Shown here: positions 45,622-54,720 of the stretch, piece by piece
How positions within the stretch are numbered: the stretch's first letter is position 1
Layout of the letters: each line of letters begins with the position of its first letter
From: Sphingobacterium paludis
GTDB taxonomy: Bacteria; Bacteroidota; Bacteroidia; Sphingobacteriales; Sphingobacteriaceae
Reading direction: 5' to 3'
Length of the DNA stretch: 64,000 nucleotides
Assembly (NCBI RefSeq): GCF_004364125.1
Contig: NZ_SNZV01000003.1
Coordinates: 124,001 to 188,000 of the forward strand
Program-made: the position numbers and the translations under genes
Notes under the pieces: generated by a model
Databases searched by the model: none
The model's input: only the letters and a program-made list of their open reading frames with translations
Told to the model about the DNA's origin: nothing

Positions 45622-46676
45622 TCAGCATCCTTTTCCTTGATCGCGAGTTGCCCGCAGGCTGCATCGATATCTTTGCCGCGGCTGCGTCTGACGTTGGTGA
45701 TGACACCTTGACCGCGCAAATATTCAGCGAATTGGTCTATCTTATCGGCTTCGGCATTGACAAAATCAGCCAGCGCGATTGGGTTATACTCAATGATATT
45801 TACTTTGCACGGCACGTGTTTACAAAACTTCGCCAGCTCTTTGGCATCTTGAATCTCATCATTAAAATTATGGAAAACGATGTATTCAAAGGTGACCGCA
45901 TTCTTGGTTTTAGCGTAGTAATATTTCAAAGCTTCTGCTAATGCTTGTAATGAGTTTTGCTCATTGATGGGCATGATCTCGTTCCGCTTTTTATCGTTGG
46001 CAGCGTGCAAGGAGAGCGCTAGGTTAAACCTGACCTCATCATCACCCAGCTTTTTGATCATTTTAGCGATACCAGCAGTAGATACCGTGATACGCTTGGC
46101 GGCCATGTTGAGGCCGTCAGGCGCTGTGATGCGCTCCACCGACTTCATCATACCACTGTAGTTCAACAGCGGCTCGCCCATGCCCATGTACACGATGTTG
46201 GTCAGTGGCTGTTGATATTTCTCTTCGGCCTGCTTAGCAATCAGCACGACTTGATCATATATTTCATCGGCCTGAAGATTGCGTTTTCGATCCATATAGC
46301 CGGTAGCGCAAAATTTGCAGGTCAAGCTGCAGCCTACCTGAGAGCTCACACAGGCAGTCATACGATCCGGCGTTGGAATCAACACCCCTTCAATCACATT
46401 CCCATCATAGAGCGTGAAGCTGCTCTTAATTGTTCTATCGGCACTGATCTGCGATTGCCTAACGTTTACGGCTCGAATTTCGAAGTTTGCTTTTAATGTT
46501 TCACGGAGTGGCTTGCTGAGGTTGCTCATTTGATCGAAGTCGGTGCATGATTTTACCCATAACCATTCATAGATTTGTTTGGCGCGAAAGCCCTGCTCAC
46601 CCATCGTCGTGAGCTTTTCTTTAAGCTCCGACAAACTTAAACTTCTGATATCGATCAATTTACTCTGATTTTCCAC
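45606..46676 (-). CDS. rlmN: 23S rRNA/tRNA adenine-2-methyltransferase RlmN
   Basis: 356 residues, radical SAM enzyme. The cluster motif is GCSLTCKFCATGYM (CxxxCxxC), then YMGMGEPLLNYSGMM, SLHAANDKKRNEIMPI and the catalytic Cys near the end (RRSRGKDIDAACGQL). It methylates C2 of A2503 in 23S rRNA and of A37 in some tRNAs. The start codon is GTG at 46676; no ATG is found before residue 25, and a TTG six codons in would match the family N-terminus (LIDIRSLSL) equally well. Confidence 0.96.
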   Translation of the reverse strand: MENQSKLIDIRSLSLSELKEKLTTMGEQGFRAKQIYEWLWVKSCTDFDQMSNLSKPLRETLKANFEIRAVNVRQSQISADRTIKSSFTLYDGNVIEGVLIPTPDRMTACVSSQVGCSLTCKFCATGYMDRKRNLQADEIYDQVVLIAKQAEEKYQQPLTNIVYMGMGEPLLNYSGMMKSVERITAPDGLNMAAKRITVSTAGIAKMIKKLGDDEVRFNLALSLHAANDKKRNEIMPINEQNSLQALAEALKYYYAKTKNAVTFEYIVFHNFNDEIQDAKELAKFCKHVPCKVNIIEYNPIALADFVNAEADKIDQFAEYLRGQGVITNVRRSRGKDIDAACGQLAIKEKDADLVAD

Positions 46677-46680
46677 GCAG

Positions 46681-46688
46681 CAAAGATA
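46681..46688 (-). promoter_or_regulatory. -7 box of rlmN
   Basis: TATCTTTG on the minus strand, ending four bases before GTG 46676: a leaderless layout. Confidence 0.5.
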
Positions 46689-46780
46689 CGCAAATTAAAT
46701 AAGCCTCCCATCGCGGTTCGTCCTTCTTTTGTAAGAATATCTTGTCTAACCTAGCTTTCCTGCTTGATTACCGATGTGCA

Positions 46781-47650
46781 TTATTTTCCATTTCTTGACT
46801 TTCGATACCTCCGCCAGCCAGCGAAAACAAGACCAAGCACGATAAGTATCGGCCATAAACTGATGACTGTCAAGAAAATTTCCGCGATCAAACTCCAACC
46901 ATCGGCCACGGCTTGTTTCAATTGAATCCAAAAGCTTTTGCTGCCCATTGGGGAATTTGCTTGGTACTCGAAGAGCTGTATGGACAACGTACTGTAGTTG
47001 ACTTGGTCTTTTAGACCGCGCACCAAACTCTCTTGGCTATCGATTTCTTCTTGTAGCTGCCGGATTTGTTCTTGAATATCGAGAAGATCTTTTACATTTT
47101 TGGCTTGTCCGACCATTTGTTGGTAACGTTCCAGATACGACCTTTTGCTTTTTAACCGTGATTCGGTATCAAAATAATGCAAGGATACGTCTTCGCTACG
47201 TAGCGACCGCTCGGTTAGTTTATCGTTGCCTTGTTCAATTGCCCTGAGGTATTGATCGAGGTGATTTGCCGGAATGCGAACAACCAACGAATAGCTGCTG
47301 TAGTTCCCGTTATTGGTAAGTGTTTCCTGTTCGTAGTAGCCCCCATGTTTATCACATAACGCATCCAGCGCGACCTTACTTTTGGTCATGTCTTTTGACT
47401 CAATTGCGAGATTTCCGCTGCGGATGATCTTCTTTGTCTGAGGGATAGAACGGAGCGGCGCTTCTGGATTCGCTTCGTTGGCCGGTGCCGCTTGACGCTG
47501 CTCCGGGCTAGCTTGTCCCACAACATCGGCTACAGCATTGCCGGTTAAACTTACCTCGGCTAGAGCTGTTTCATTGGTCACCTGTGGCGTACTATTGCAG
47601 GCCATCAACAGCGCCCCTAAAATAAATAGCGGAAAACATAGCTTCTTCAT
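46781..47650 (-). CDS. DUF4349 lipoprotein
   Basis: 289 residues. Signal peptide with lipobox (LGALLMAC, Cys18), a Pro/Ala-rich linker, the DUF4349 domain from about residue 73 (KKIIRSGNLAIESKDMTKSK, GGYYEQETLTNNG), a coiled-coil section (about 175-215; VKDLLDIQEQIRQLQEEIDSQE) and a C-terminal transmembrane helix (about 255-280) with a basic end. So the middle part is held at the cell envelope from both ends. The family is widespread and its function unknown. Single gene. Confidence 0.88.
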   Translation of the reverse strand: MKKLCFPLFILGALLMACNSTPQVTNETALAEVSLTGNAVADVVGQASPEQRQAAPANEANPEAPLRSIPQTKKIIRSGNLAIESKDMTKSKVALDALCDKHGGYYEQETLTNNGNYSSYSLVVRIPANHLDQYLRAIEQGNDKLTERSLRSEDVSLHYFDTESRLKSKRSYLERYQQMVGQAKNVKDLLDIQEQIRQLQEEIDSQESLVRGLKDQVNYSTLSIQLFEYQANSPMGSKSFWIQLKQAVADGWSLIAEIFLTVISLWPILIVLGLVFAGWRRYRKSRNGK

Positions 47651-47713
47651 AACGTTCTATTTTAGTTATAAAGATGCAAGGCTTTCCGCTATTCCATAAA
47701 GGTGAAAAAATAT

Positions 47714-48757
47714 TTATTCTGCTTTTTTCAACGCCTCCTTCACTTTTGGAATGATCTGCGTTCCATATAGCTCAATGGACTTCAACATATCTATATGATC
47801 TGGGCTTCCTACATCCATGTGTGCTGAAAATCGTGTTAAGCCAAACATGTCGATCGTATGCAAAATCTGTTCAACAGCTTGATTAACATCACCCACCACA
47901 AGATGGCCATGAATAGATCTTCCGAAATCGTATTGCGAGCGCTGATAAGGCGGCCAGCCGCGCGTTGCGCCGATGCGATTCATCTGTGCGGCATAAATAG
48001 GGTAGTATTGATCGGCAACAGTTTTACTGTTTTCTCCGAAAAATGCATGCATATGAACGCCCACCTGGAAATCTTTCATATCGTGCCCGTTATCGACCCA
48101 AGATTGCTGATACATCTCAAACAGCGGTTTGAAATTTTCTGGCGCACCTCCAATGATAGCGAACATAACCGGTAAGCCCAAGCGTGCGGCGCGAATTACG
48201 GAGGACGTTGTGCCGCCTACTGCTACCCAAATCGGCAAGCTGTTATTTACCGGGCGGGGGAAAATCTGTTGGTTGATAAGAGGCTTTCTAAACTTCCCCG
48301 ACCAAGTGATAGTATCTTGCTTGTTTAAGCGGGTCAACAGTTCCAACTTTTCATCAAAAAGTTCAGCATAGTCTTTTAAATCGTAGCCGAATAATGGAAA
48401 CGATTCGATAAAAGAACCTCGACCGGCCATCAGTTCCGCACGACCGTTTGACAAAAGATCTACTGTTGAGAAGTCTTGAAAAAGTTTGACCGGATCTGCG
48501 GAGCTCAATACCGACACCGCGCTTCCCAGTTTGATGTTCTTGGTTATTGTTGCCGCCGCGGCCAATATAATTTCAGGAGATGCTACGGCGTAATCTTCCC
48601 GGTGGTGCTCGCCTATGCCGAAGAAATCGACACCCACTTCATCCATAAGTTTTACTTCGGCAACGATTTGCTGCATGCGCTCTGCAGCTGGCTGTATTTT
48701 TCCTGTTGAGGGATCAATTTGCACATCCCCGAACATGCCTATTCCTAATTCAATCAT
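47714..48757 (-). CDS. LLM-class flavin-dependent oxidoreductase
   Basis: 347 residues, bacterial luciferase-like TIM barrel: IELGIGMFGD at the start, DEVGVDFFGIGEHHREDYAVASPEIILAA, IKLGSAVSVLSSADPVKLFQDFSTVDLLSNGRAELMAGRGSF. The family takes reduced FMN from a separate reductase. Its substrate cannot be told; alkanes, aldehydes or sulfonates are typical. A -7 box, TACTTTTG, lies at 48778-48785 on the minus strand. Confidence 0.9.
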   Translation of the reverse strand: MIELGIGMFGDVQIDPSTGKIQPAAERMQQIVAEVKLMDEVGVDFFGIGEHHREDYAVASPEIILAAAATITKNIKLGSAVSVLSSADPVKLFQDFSTVDLLSNGRAELMAGRGSFIESFPLFGYDLKDYAELFDEKLELLTRLNKQDTITWSGKFRKPLINQQIFPRPVNNSLPIWVAVGGTTSSVIRAARLGLPVMFAIIGGAPENFKPLFEMYQQSWVDNGHDMKDFQVGVHMHAFFGENSKTVADQYYPIYAAQMNRIGATRGWPPYQRSQYDFGRSIHGHLVVGDVNQAVEQILHTIDMFGLTRFSAHMDVGSPDHIDMLKSIELYGTQIIPKVKEALKKAE

Positions 48758-48777
48758 ATTTACTTTCCTTTCTTATA

Positions 48778-48785
48778 CAAAAGTA
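48778..48785 (-). promoter_or_regulatory. -7 box of the LLM oxidoreductase gene
   Basis: TACTTTTG on the minus strand, 20 bases before the ATG at 48757. Confidence 0.5.
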
Positions 48786-48828
48786 CGGGCATTACTATCC
48801 TTGAACATTGACCTACATCAAGAAGTTC

Positions 48829-49410
48829 TTATCCGTGGATATATTCTTTCGTGCCGTAGCTTTGAATAAGCTCGCCTTCAAAATCCAACCATTCTTGCCA
48901 TCTTTTCTCGACATCCACATCGATGGTGTATTTCTTCGCAAAATTGAGAAAGGTGGTATAATGATTGGCTTCGGATACCATCAGGTCGTAGTAAAATTTT
49001 GCCAGATTCTCGTCTTTGATATTTTTGGAGAGCACGCGAAAGCGTTCACAGCTTCGAGCCTCTATCATAGCAGCAAACAACAAGCGGTCTATGAAGGCTT
49101 GGTTTCTCGAGCCATCTTTCTTGGCAAATTTGAGCAAGCGCCCAACGTAATCGTCTTTGCGCTCGCGTCCTAATGTGTAGCCGCGTTCCTTTATAATATC
49201 GATGACCATCTGGAAGTGTTGCATTTCCTCAATCGCAATGGCGGTTAATTCATGCACCAAATCTTCGTATTCGGGGTTCTGTGTGATGAGCATGATGGCG
49301 TTTGAGGCCGCCTTTTGCTCGCACCAAGCATGATCGCTTAGGATTTCATGGAGATTAGACTCGGCAATATTTGCCCACCGCGGGTCTGTCAATAGTTTTA
49401 AACCTAACAT
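48829..49410 (-). CDS. miaE: tRNA-(ms2io6A)-hydroxylase MiaE
   Basis: 193 residues, ferritin-like diiron protein. Metal ligands fall in Glu-rich helices: WCEQKAASNAIML, LTAIAIEEMQHFQMVIDII, MIEARSCERFRVLS and MVSEANHYTTFL, giving the ExxH pattern. MiaE hydroxylates the isopentenyl side chain of the modified A37 in tRNAs that read UNN codons, using oxygen. Its presence implies MiaA and MiaB elsewhere in the genome. A -7 box, TATCTTTG, is at 49433-49440 (minus strand). Confidence 0.92.
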   Translation of the reverse strand: MLGLKLLTDPRWANIAESNLHEILSDHAWCEQKAASNAIMLITQNPEYEDLVHELTAIAIEEMQHFQMVIDIIKERGYTLGRERKDDYVGRLLKFAKKDGSRNQAFIDRLLFAAMIEARSCERFRVLSKNIKDENLAKFYYDLMVSEANHYTTFLNFAKKYTIDVDVEKRWQEWLDFEGELIQSYGTKEYIHG

Positions 49411-49432
49411 ATCTTTGGATATCGTTTGTGTT

Positions 49433-49440
49433 CAAAGATA
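49433..49440 (-). promoter_or_regulatory. -7 box of miaE
   Basis: TATCTTTG on the minus strand, 22 bases before the ATG. It forms an inverted repeat with TATCTTTG on the plus strand at 49410-49417. Confidence 0.5.
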
Positions 49441-49490
49441 CGAAAAAACAGTACGCGGTGGGCAAAGTGGGCGTTAAGGCCCTTTTTCCC

Positions 49491-50126
49491 TTAGCCAAAA
49501 AACGCTTCTGTATCGAAGCCATATGTTTTGAGCACATCTGCTGGGACACCATTCCACACGCCGGGTCTATTTCCCGCATAACCGATGTCTTTGACACCCA
49601 TTTCGCTGGTAAAAAATCCAGACGCGGTGAAATTACGCATGAGCGCAAAAAAAGCAACGCCTTGCTGCATGGCTGGTTTCGCCGTTTCCGGGTAGGCTAT
49701 GTCATCGATCAACGCGATCTGCTGCTCTGCTTTACATTTGATAAAAACATTGCCGTAGCGTTTCTGGCACTGCACATCCATCCATTTTAAACCACCCCGC
49801 ATCGGGATTTTATTGTCCGGCAGATCTTTGACCATAAACTCGATGAAATCAGGCACGCCCGCTTCGGAGGCGCTACCCGAAGTCTCATCTTTTGGGATAA
49901 TGATGTCGGCTAGCACGGTGATCGTGGCCATCTCATGATCGGTGAAAAATTTTTCTGCCTGTAGTTGCTTATTTCGTTGGTGCTCAAAGTCCTGCACACC
50001 GGGCAGTTTATCGGTATCGGCAACCGCGGCGGCATCTTTCGCTTTATCTTGCTTGCAAGCTGTAGCCAATACGCCTGAACCAGCAGCGATAAGACCTAAT
50101 GCCTTTAACGAATCTCTTCTGTTCAT
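49491..50126 (-). CDS. gluconate 2-dehydrogenase subunit 3-like, Tat-exported
   Basis: 211 residues. A twin-arginine signal (MNRRDSLKALGLIAAGSGVLATAC) that also resembles a lipobox, followed by the subunit 3 domain (FFTDHEMATITVLADIIIPKDETSGSASEAGVPDFIEFMV). The small subunit binds the GMC flavoprotein and is exported with it. It lies 10 bases after the GMC gene. The third, cytochrome c subunit of the classic enzyme is not adjacent. Confidence 0.9.
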   Translation of the reverse strand: MNRRDSLKALGLIAAGSGVLATACKQDKAKDAAAVADTDKLPGVQDFEHQRNKQLQAEKFFTDHEMATITVLADIIIPKDETSGSASEAGVPDFIEFMVKDLPDNKIPMRGGLKWMDVQCQKRYGNVFIKCKAEQQIALIDDIAYPETAKPAMQQGVAFFALMRNFTASGFFTSEMGVKDIGYAGNRPGVWNGVPADVLKTYGFDTEAFFG

Positions 50127-50136
50127 CTTTATATTC

Positions 50137-51873
50137 TTAGCTATTCAATTTTTTCTTCTCTTCCAAAATATATTCCGCGGTGCGCATCGACAGTGCTAAA
50201 ATAGTCCAAGTCAAGTTCTTGTCGCCTTGTTGTACGAACGGACCAGCATCCACGACATAGAGATTTTTACAGTCGTGCGCCTGTCCCCACTTGTTAAGCA
50301 CCGATACTTTGGGATCATTGCCCATCCGAGTGGTGCCCCCCTCATGGATAATCTTGCCTGGCGCTTCTAAGCCATAGAGCGTATCTGCACCTGGAATTTC
50401 TGAGGTAATGACTGCCCCCATCTCATGCATAATCGATTGAAAGGTTTCTTGCATATGTTTAGCTTGCGCCACCTCGTCATTTGCCCACTTGTAGTTGAAA
50501 CGGAGCACAGGAATACCAAATTTATCGACGCGCGTAGGGTCTATTTCACAATAGTTATCTTTTCTGGCCAAGGCTGTTCCGCGGCCTGCCATGCCTACAT
50601 TGGCCCCATAAAACCGTCTGTAATCATCCTTCAGTCCTTTGCCATACCCGCCAGAAGCTTTTTTCTCGCCATTCTTTCCAGGCACCTTTCCGTTTACATT
50701 GGGAACCCAATTTGTAAATCCATAAGACGGCATATGTAAGCCTCCTCCGTATTCGATGTGGTAACCACGTGGAAACGTCAATTTAGCATTATCCTCCCAC
50801 CAAGGCGAGTAGATGTGTACACTTCCTACGCCATCTTCATTATAGCGTTTACGGTCTAGAAGTTGCGGAAGAAACCCGGAAAGACTTGCTCCCGTAGAGT
50901 CGTGCAGGTAGCGACCTACCAAGCCACTGCTGTTGCCTACGCCGCCTGGATGTGCCGCCGATTTTGAGTTGAGCATGATACGTGCGCTTTCGCATGCGCT
51001 GGCTCCTAAAATAACGGTTTTTCCTTTTACAGCATATTCTTGCATATCCGTTGTGCTAACATAAGAAACACCAATGGCGATCCCCTCATCATTGGTCAGC
51101 ACTTCGCGTACCATCGCGTTGTCTATCACTTTAAGGTTGCCTGTTTTCATGGCCGGCATCACCAAGCAAGATGATGAAGAAAAGTCGCCGTATACTTTAC
51201 ACGAGCGACCGCATTGTCCGCAGTAAAAGCATGTGCCGCGGCCTTTTATTTCTGGTGATGCCTCGGTCAGTACCGATCCACGACCTGGGATAACCGGTAC
51301 GCCGGCTTTTTTCGCACCTTTAGCGATGAAAAGCTCATTTAGCCTAGGTTTTGGCGGTTTCATAAAGATGCCATCCGGCTCGTTGCGTATACCTTCTACG
51401 GTACCGTAGATACCTATCATACGGTCCACACGATCGTAAAATGGCTTTACCTCATCATAGGTTATCGGCCAAGCTTCGGTAACGCCGTCTGTGGGTTGAA
51501 AATCATCCGGGCCCATACGCAAGGAGATACGCCCCCAGTGGTTTGTTCTACCACCAAGCATGCGCGCACGAAACCATTCAAATTCAGTTCCAGCCACCGT
51601 TGTGTAGGGCTCGCCCTCCAATTGCCAACCGCCGAAAGCAGCGTCGAAATCACCGAAGGGGCGCGTTGTCGATGCACCTCTTCGAGGGGATTCCCATGGC
51701 CAGCGCAATTGCAATGCATCCTTTGCAGGATCAAAAAAAGGCCCTGCCTCGAGCATCAGCACTTTAAGTCCGGCATGAGCCAGTATATAGCCTGCCATAC
51801 CACCGCCAGCACCAGATCCCACGACAATGGCATCATACATCTCTGCATTTTCTTTTATTTGATAATCGGTCAT
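50137..51873 (-). CDS. GMC-family FAD oxidoreductase
   Basis: 578 residues. The ADP-binding fold at the N-terminus reads AIVVGSGAGGGMAGYILAHAG, then a GMC-type body (RMLGGRTNHWGRISLRMGPDDF; GTCFYCGQCGRSCKVYGDFSSSSC) and C-terminal EGGTTRMGNDPKVSVLN and FVQQGDKNLTWTILALSMR. Such enzymes oxidise sugars or polyols. It has no signal peptide, so it probably crosses the membrane through the Tat signal of its small subunit. The substrate is not determined. Confidence 0.92.
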   Translation of the reverse strand: MTDYQIKENAEMYDAIVVGSGAGGGMAGYILAHAGLKVLMLEAGPFFDPAKDALQLRWPWESPRRGASTTRPFGDFDAAFGGWQLEGEPYTTVAGTEFEWFRARMLGGRTNHWGRISLRMGPDDFQPTDGVTEAWPITYDEVKPFYDRVDRMIGIYGTVEGIRNEPDGIFMKPPKPRLNELFIAKGAKKAGVPVIPGRGSVLTEASPEIKGRGTCFYCGQCGRSCKVYGDFSSSSCLVMPAMKTGNLKVIDNAMVREVLTNDEGIAIGVSYVSTTDMQEYAVKGKTVILGASACESARIMLNSKSAAHPGGVGNSSGLVGRYLHDSTGASLSGFLPQLLDRKRYNEDGVGSVHIYSPWWEDNAKLTFPRGYHIEYGGGLHMPSYGFTNWVPNVNGKVPGKNGEKKASGGYGKGLKDDYRRFYGANVGMAGRGTALARKDNYCEIDPTRVDKFGIPVLRFNYKWANDEVAQAKHMQETFQSIMHEMGAVITSEIPGADTLYGLEAPGKIIHEGGTTRMGNDPKVSVLNKWGQAHDCKNLYVVDAGPFVQQGDKNLTWTILALSMRTAEYILEEKKKLNS

Positions 51874-52001
51874 AATCTCTTCTCTGTGATAAACGATAAA
51901 GGTTTAAATGGCTAAGTATTTCACACTAATACCATTTAGCTAAAGATAAATATAGAAAAAAGGTTTTAATTGGCAAGCACGACAATACGTATTTTTTTTG
52001 A

Positions 52002-52090
52002 TACGCTGACCGCAAAGCCTCCCTTAGCGCTGCGGGTCACGCCGCTTACCAATCGCTGCTAGCGACGCCGTGCTACTGGCTTCATGCGCC
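52002..52090. repeat. GC-rich hairpin-forming intergenic block
   Basis: In a gap of 218 bases that is otherwise A/T-rich, this block is distinctly GC-rich and contains TCGCT-gct-AGCGA (52053-52065) and AGCG...CGCT (52026-52046). It resembles a REP-type extragenic element, but no second copy is in the window. Confidence 0.35.
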
Positions 52091-52091
52091 A

Positions 52092-53315
52092 TTATAACTT
52101 ATTTTTTGCCTCAATCCATAGCGCCATATATTTCAGGCTGTTTACTTGCTGGCTATGGAGGATCTCGCCGATAAAATGTTGCTGCCGGTGAGCCGGCAAG
52201 GCGCAGAGCAGTTGATTGATATGGTTTAGAAAAGCCGGTGTGATGTGCATTTTCCCATATGTATTGTTCAAAAGGTCGACGCCGGACCGCTGAGCCGCTT
52301 GCCAGGTCGCTTCATCCTCGTACAAATAAATGGCTTGGTTTACAAAGCTTGACAGATCATCTTCTACAAATCCGTTCCATGTGTCATCCATACGCATCGA
52401 CTCAGCGCCCACCGATGTCGTGATGCTGGGTGTTCCGGTTTGCATGGCATCAATAAACTTTCCCTTCGCTCCAGCACCGTAAGCAATGGGAGCCAGTAGA
52501 ACACGATAATTGCTCATCGTTTCCCGTGCATCTGCCGCCCGATCTTTAATCAGGAAACGTTCTTTTGGTTGGTGCAACTGATACACTTTTTCACTGGCAT
52601 ATGCTCCGAATATATGTAATTCCGCATGCGGCAGGCGCTGTCTCAGCAGCGGCCACACCTCATACTTGAGTCGCTGCACGGTATGCCAATTCGGCTCATG
52701 CAGGAAATTGCCGATAAATAAAAAGTTTGTGCGGGCGCTATACGGTTTCCAAGCGCGTACATCGGCTTCCAGAATTTCGTCTTCCAGAAAAGGCAAATAA
52801 TACAACAAGGTATTGGGCACGGAAAAATGCTGCTGCAAGATCGCCATTTCCTGACGGCTAATGATGAGCGAGAGGTCACAGCGCAAGATAGAAGCAATTT
52901 CTCTTTTTGCTATCGCGTTGTGCAGGTTCAGCGGCTCGCTTTTCTTTGTGGCATCTTGTCGAGCCTGACGCAAGAAGTGCAGGTCTTCGGTGTCTAACAT
53001 GCTGAGCGATTGTGGCGAAAATTGCCGAACGCGCCAGCCATATTGCTCTTCGATCATAAAACGATCGTAAATCACGACATCCGGCTGCAATGTGCTTATG
53101 AAATCGTCAAAGCGGCTGTCATTGAGTTGTATGTCCACTTCTTGCACGCCGATGCTGCTTAGTGGGTAGCTGTAAGGTGTTTTTCCTGCAGCCGATGCAA
53201 ACAGCACTTTGGCCCGCTGCGCTAAAAATAGGTTTACCAGCTGGATAATACGCGTGCCAGCCGCCGAAGATTTCGGCTCGGGCCATACCAAGCCGATAAA
53301 CAATACTGTTTGCAT
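52092..53315 (-). CDS. glycosyltransferase family 4-like protein
   Basis: 407 residues, GT-B fold. The N-terminal half opens with VLFIGLVWPEPKSSAAGTRIIQLVN; the C-terminal half has LFIGNFLHEPNWHTVQ, HIFGAYASEKV, and the donor-binding LLAPIAYGAGAKGKFIDAMQTGTPSITTSVGAE, ending with a block like the GT4 EX7E region (FVEDDLSSFVNQAI). It should transfer a sugar from a nucleotide donor, to a glycan or lipid not identifiable here. No other polysaccharide genes are adjacent. Confidence 0.88.
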   Translation of the reverse strand: MQTVLFIGLVWPEPKSSAAGTRIIQLVNLFLAQRAKVLFASAAGKTPYSYPLSSIGVQEVDIQLNDSRFDDFISTLQPDVVIYDRFMIEEQYGWRVRQFSPQSLSMLDTEDLHFLRQARQDATKKSEPLNLHNAIAKREIASILRCDLSLIISRQEMAILQQHFSVPNTLLYYLPFLEDEILEADVRAWKPYSARTNFLFIGNFLHEPNWHTVQRLKYEVWPLLRQRLPHAELHIFGAYASEKVYQLHQPKERFLIKDRAADARETMSNYRVLLAPIAYGAGAKGKFIDAMQTGTPSITTSVGAESMRMDDTWNGFVEDDLSSFVNQAIYLYEDEATWQAAQRSGVDLLNNTYGKMHITPAFLNHINQLLCALPAHRQQHFIGEILHSQQVNSLKYMALWIEAKNKL

Positions 53316-53442
53316 AGGCGCTAATATACATATTTGCTGCGCGGTGACAAAGCGGACGTATCTTGCTAGTAGCCCCCTTCACGCTCATACCACAACGCGA
53401 GATTAAACGTTATTCTTATATACATCCAAAAATCACATCCTT

Positions 53443-54048
53443 ATGAATAATCATTTATTTGCATGGCAAAACGGGTTGCTCGAAAAAGTAGCCGAACAGA
53501 AGTTCGCTAGCCCCTTACCGAAAGGCCGTATATGCAAAAAACATTTACGCAAGGGCGTACTCGTAGTATGGATGTTCCTATGTCTCTTCTCGTTAACGAC
53601 GGCCCAGCAACTCTCGTCCGGGTGGCGTATTTCCGAAAGGGAACAACCAAAAACATTTCTTCCAACGGACACCATTATCCTTACCGATGGCAGTTTTCAG
53701 GCAGACTCTGTTTTTGGATCGTTAGAAGGCACCTGGATTGGTCAAGGCTATCAACGTGATGCAGATAGCTTTTGGGATATGAAGCTGATCTGCAGAAACG
53801 GGCGTTACAGAATCAGCTATCCTTCGATAGGCTGTGGAGGTAAGTGGATTTTGGCCGAAAAGAAAAAGGACAAACTTCTTTTTCGCGAGCAGATAAAAAC
53901 GGGCAAAGATGCTTGTTACAATAACGGCTTTATTCTTATCGAACCTGTCGTGGATGGCTTAATACGTTTCTCGATCTTCTATCCCAACTTAAATTCACTC
54001 AACGCTATTGGTTTCTTAGCCCGTGATGGCAAGCCCATTGCAATGTAG
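53443..54048 (+). CDS. exported or anchored protein of unknown function
   Basis: 201 residues. A positively charged N-terminal stretch of about 37 residues precedes one hydrophobic segment (VLVVWMFLCLFSLTTAQQ), so either the true start is further in or the protein is anchored by an uncleaved helix. The C-terminal domain of about 115 residues has GTWIGQGYQRDADSFWDMKLIC and RYRISYPSIGCGGKWIL, with two Cys that could form a disulfide; it looks like a small beta-barrel. Not recognised. It converges on the next gene across a hairpin. Confidence 0.65.
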   Translation: MNNHLFAWQNGLLEKVAEQKFASPLPKGRICKKHLRKGVLVVWMFLCLFSLTTAQQLSSGWRISEREQPKTFLPTDTIILTDGSFQADSVFGSLEGTWIGQGYQRDADSFWDMKLICRNGRYRISYPSIGCGGKWILAEKKKDKLLFREQIKTGKDACYNNGFILIEPVVDGLIRFSIFYPNLNSLNAIGFLARDGKPIAM

Positions 54049-54145
54049 CCTAAAGTTAAGCTCAACGTAATTGATATTACGGGCGTCCCCGTGGATGACT
54101 AGTTTTGCCATGCAATACGCTTCGATAAAAGGCTAAACATAAATA

Positions 54146-54169
54146 GGGTGCACAGCTCACTGCACACCC
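54146..54169. terminator. short hairpin between convergent genes
   Basis: GGGTG pairs with CACCC, and CAG with CTG inside, around a CTCA loop. It sits between the unknown exported protein (+) and the lipoprotein gene (-). Confidence 0.45.
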
Positions 54170-54197
54170 TTCTCATGTATTTAAGTGTATGTATAAA

Positions 54198-54629
54198 TTA
54201 TCTTCTCCGAAAGACGATCGTTGTTGTTACGCCGGCCTCGTTATTCACCAATGTAAGCCGCGTCACCGTTTGAATAATACTTTCCTGAACTTCATAGGTT
54301 TTGCCGTCGAACACCATACGTTTGTTTGTTTCCAGTAGGTACGGATAAGAAACTGTCTGCCCTCCCGTAAAAACATAGGCGAAATTATCCGATTTAAATT
54401 CCAGTGTCTCCCCCTCTGCGACCAATACTGTGGTTTCCGGTGTTCCGCCCGACACAGTAGTCGTCTTGACTACATCAAACCATTTATTCGCACGAATGAT
54501 ATTCAACGCTGTGTCTCGCCCAATATTATCCACTGTATCCTCACTACATGATAACATGCTTAATGAAAATATCGCTGCTATCAACAGCGTCCACAATTTA
54601 TTTTTTGATAGTACTTCCATCTCTTTCAA
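54198..54629 (-). CDS. lipoprotein of unknown function
   Basis: 143 residues. Signal peptide with lipobox (IFSLSMLSC, Cys28), then a beta-rich domain of about 110 residues (NIIRANKWFDVVKTTTVSGG, ETLEFKSDNFAYVFTGG, VTRLTLVNNEAGVTTTIVFRRR). This strand pattern resembles the lipocalin-like domains common in small Bacteroidota lipoproteins. Function unknown. Divergent from the GLPGLI gene, so the two may share a control region. Confidence 0.7.
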   Translation of the reverse strand: MKEMEVLSKNKLWTLLIAAIFSLSMLSCSEDTVDNIGRDTALNIIRANKWFDVVKTTTVSGGTPETTVLVAEGETLEFKSDNFAYVFTGGQTVSYPYLLETNKRMVFDGKTYEVQESIIQTVTRLTLVNNEAGVTTTIVFRRR

Positions 54630-54720
54630 CTTCTTTTACCCCATCAGTTTACCAAGTATAGTGCCAAAAGGCTCAACGAGCAGAACACGTCCAAAAAAGA
54701 TAAGATTCAAATCAAAAATT

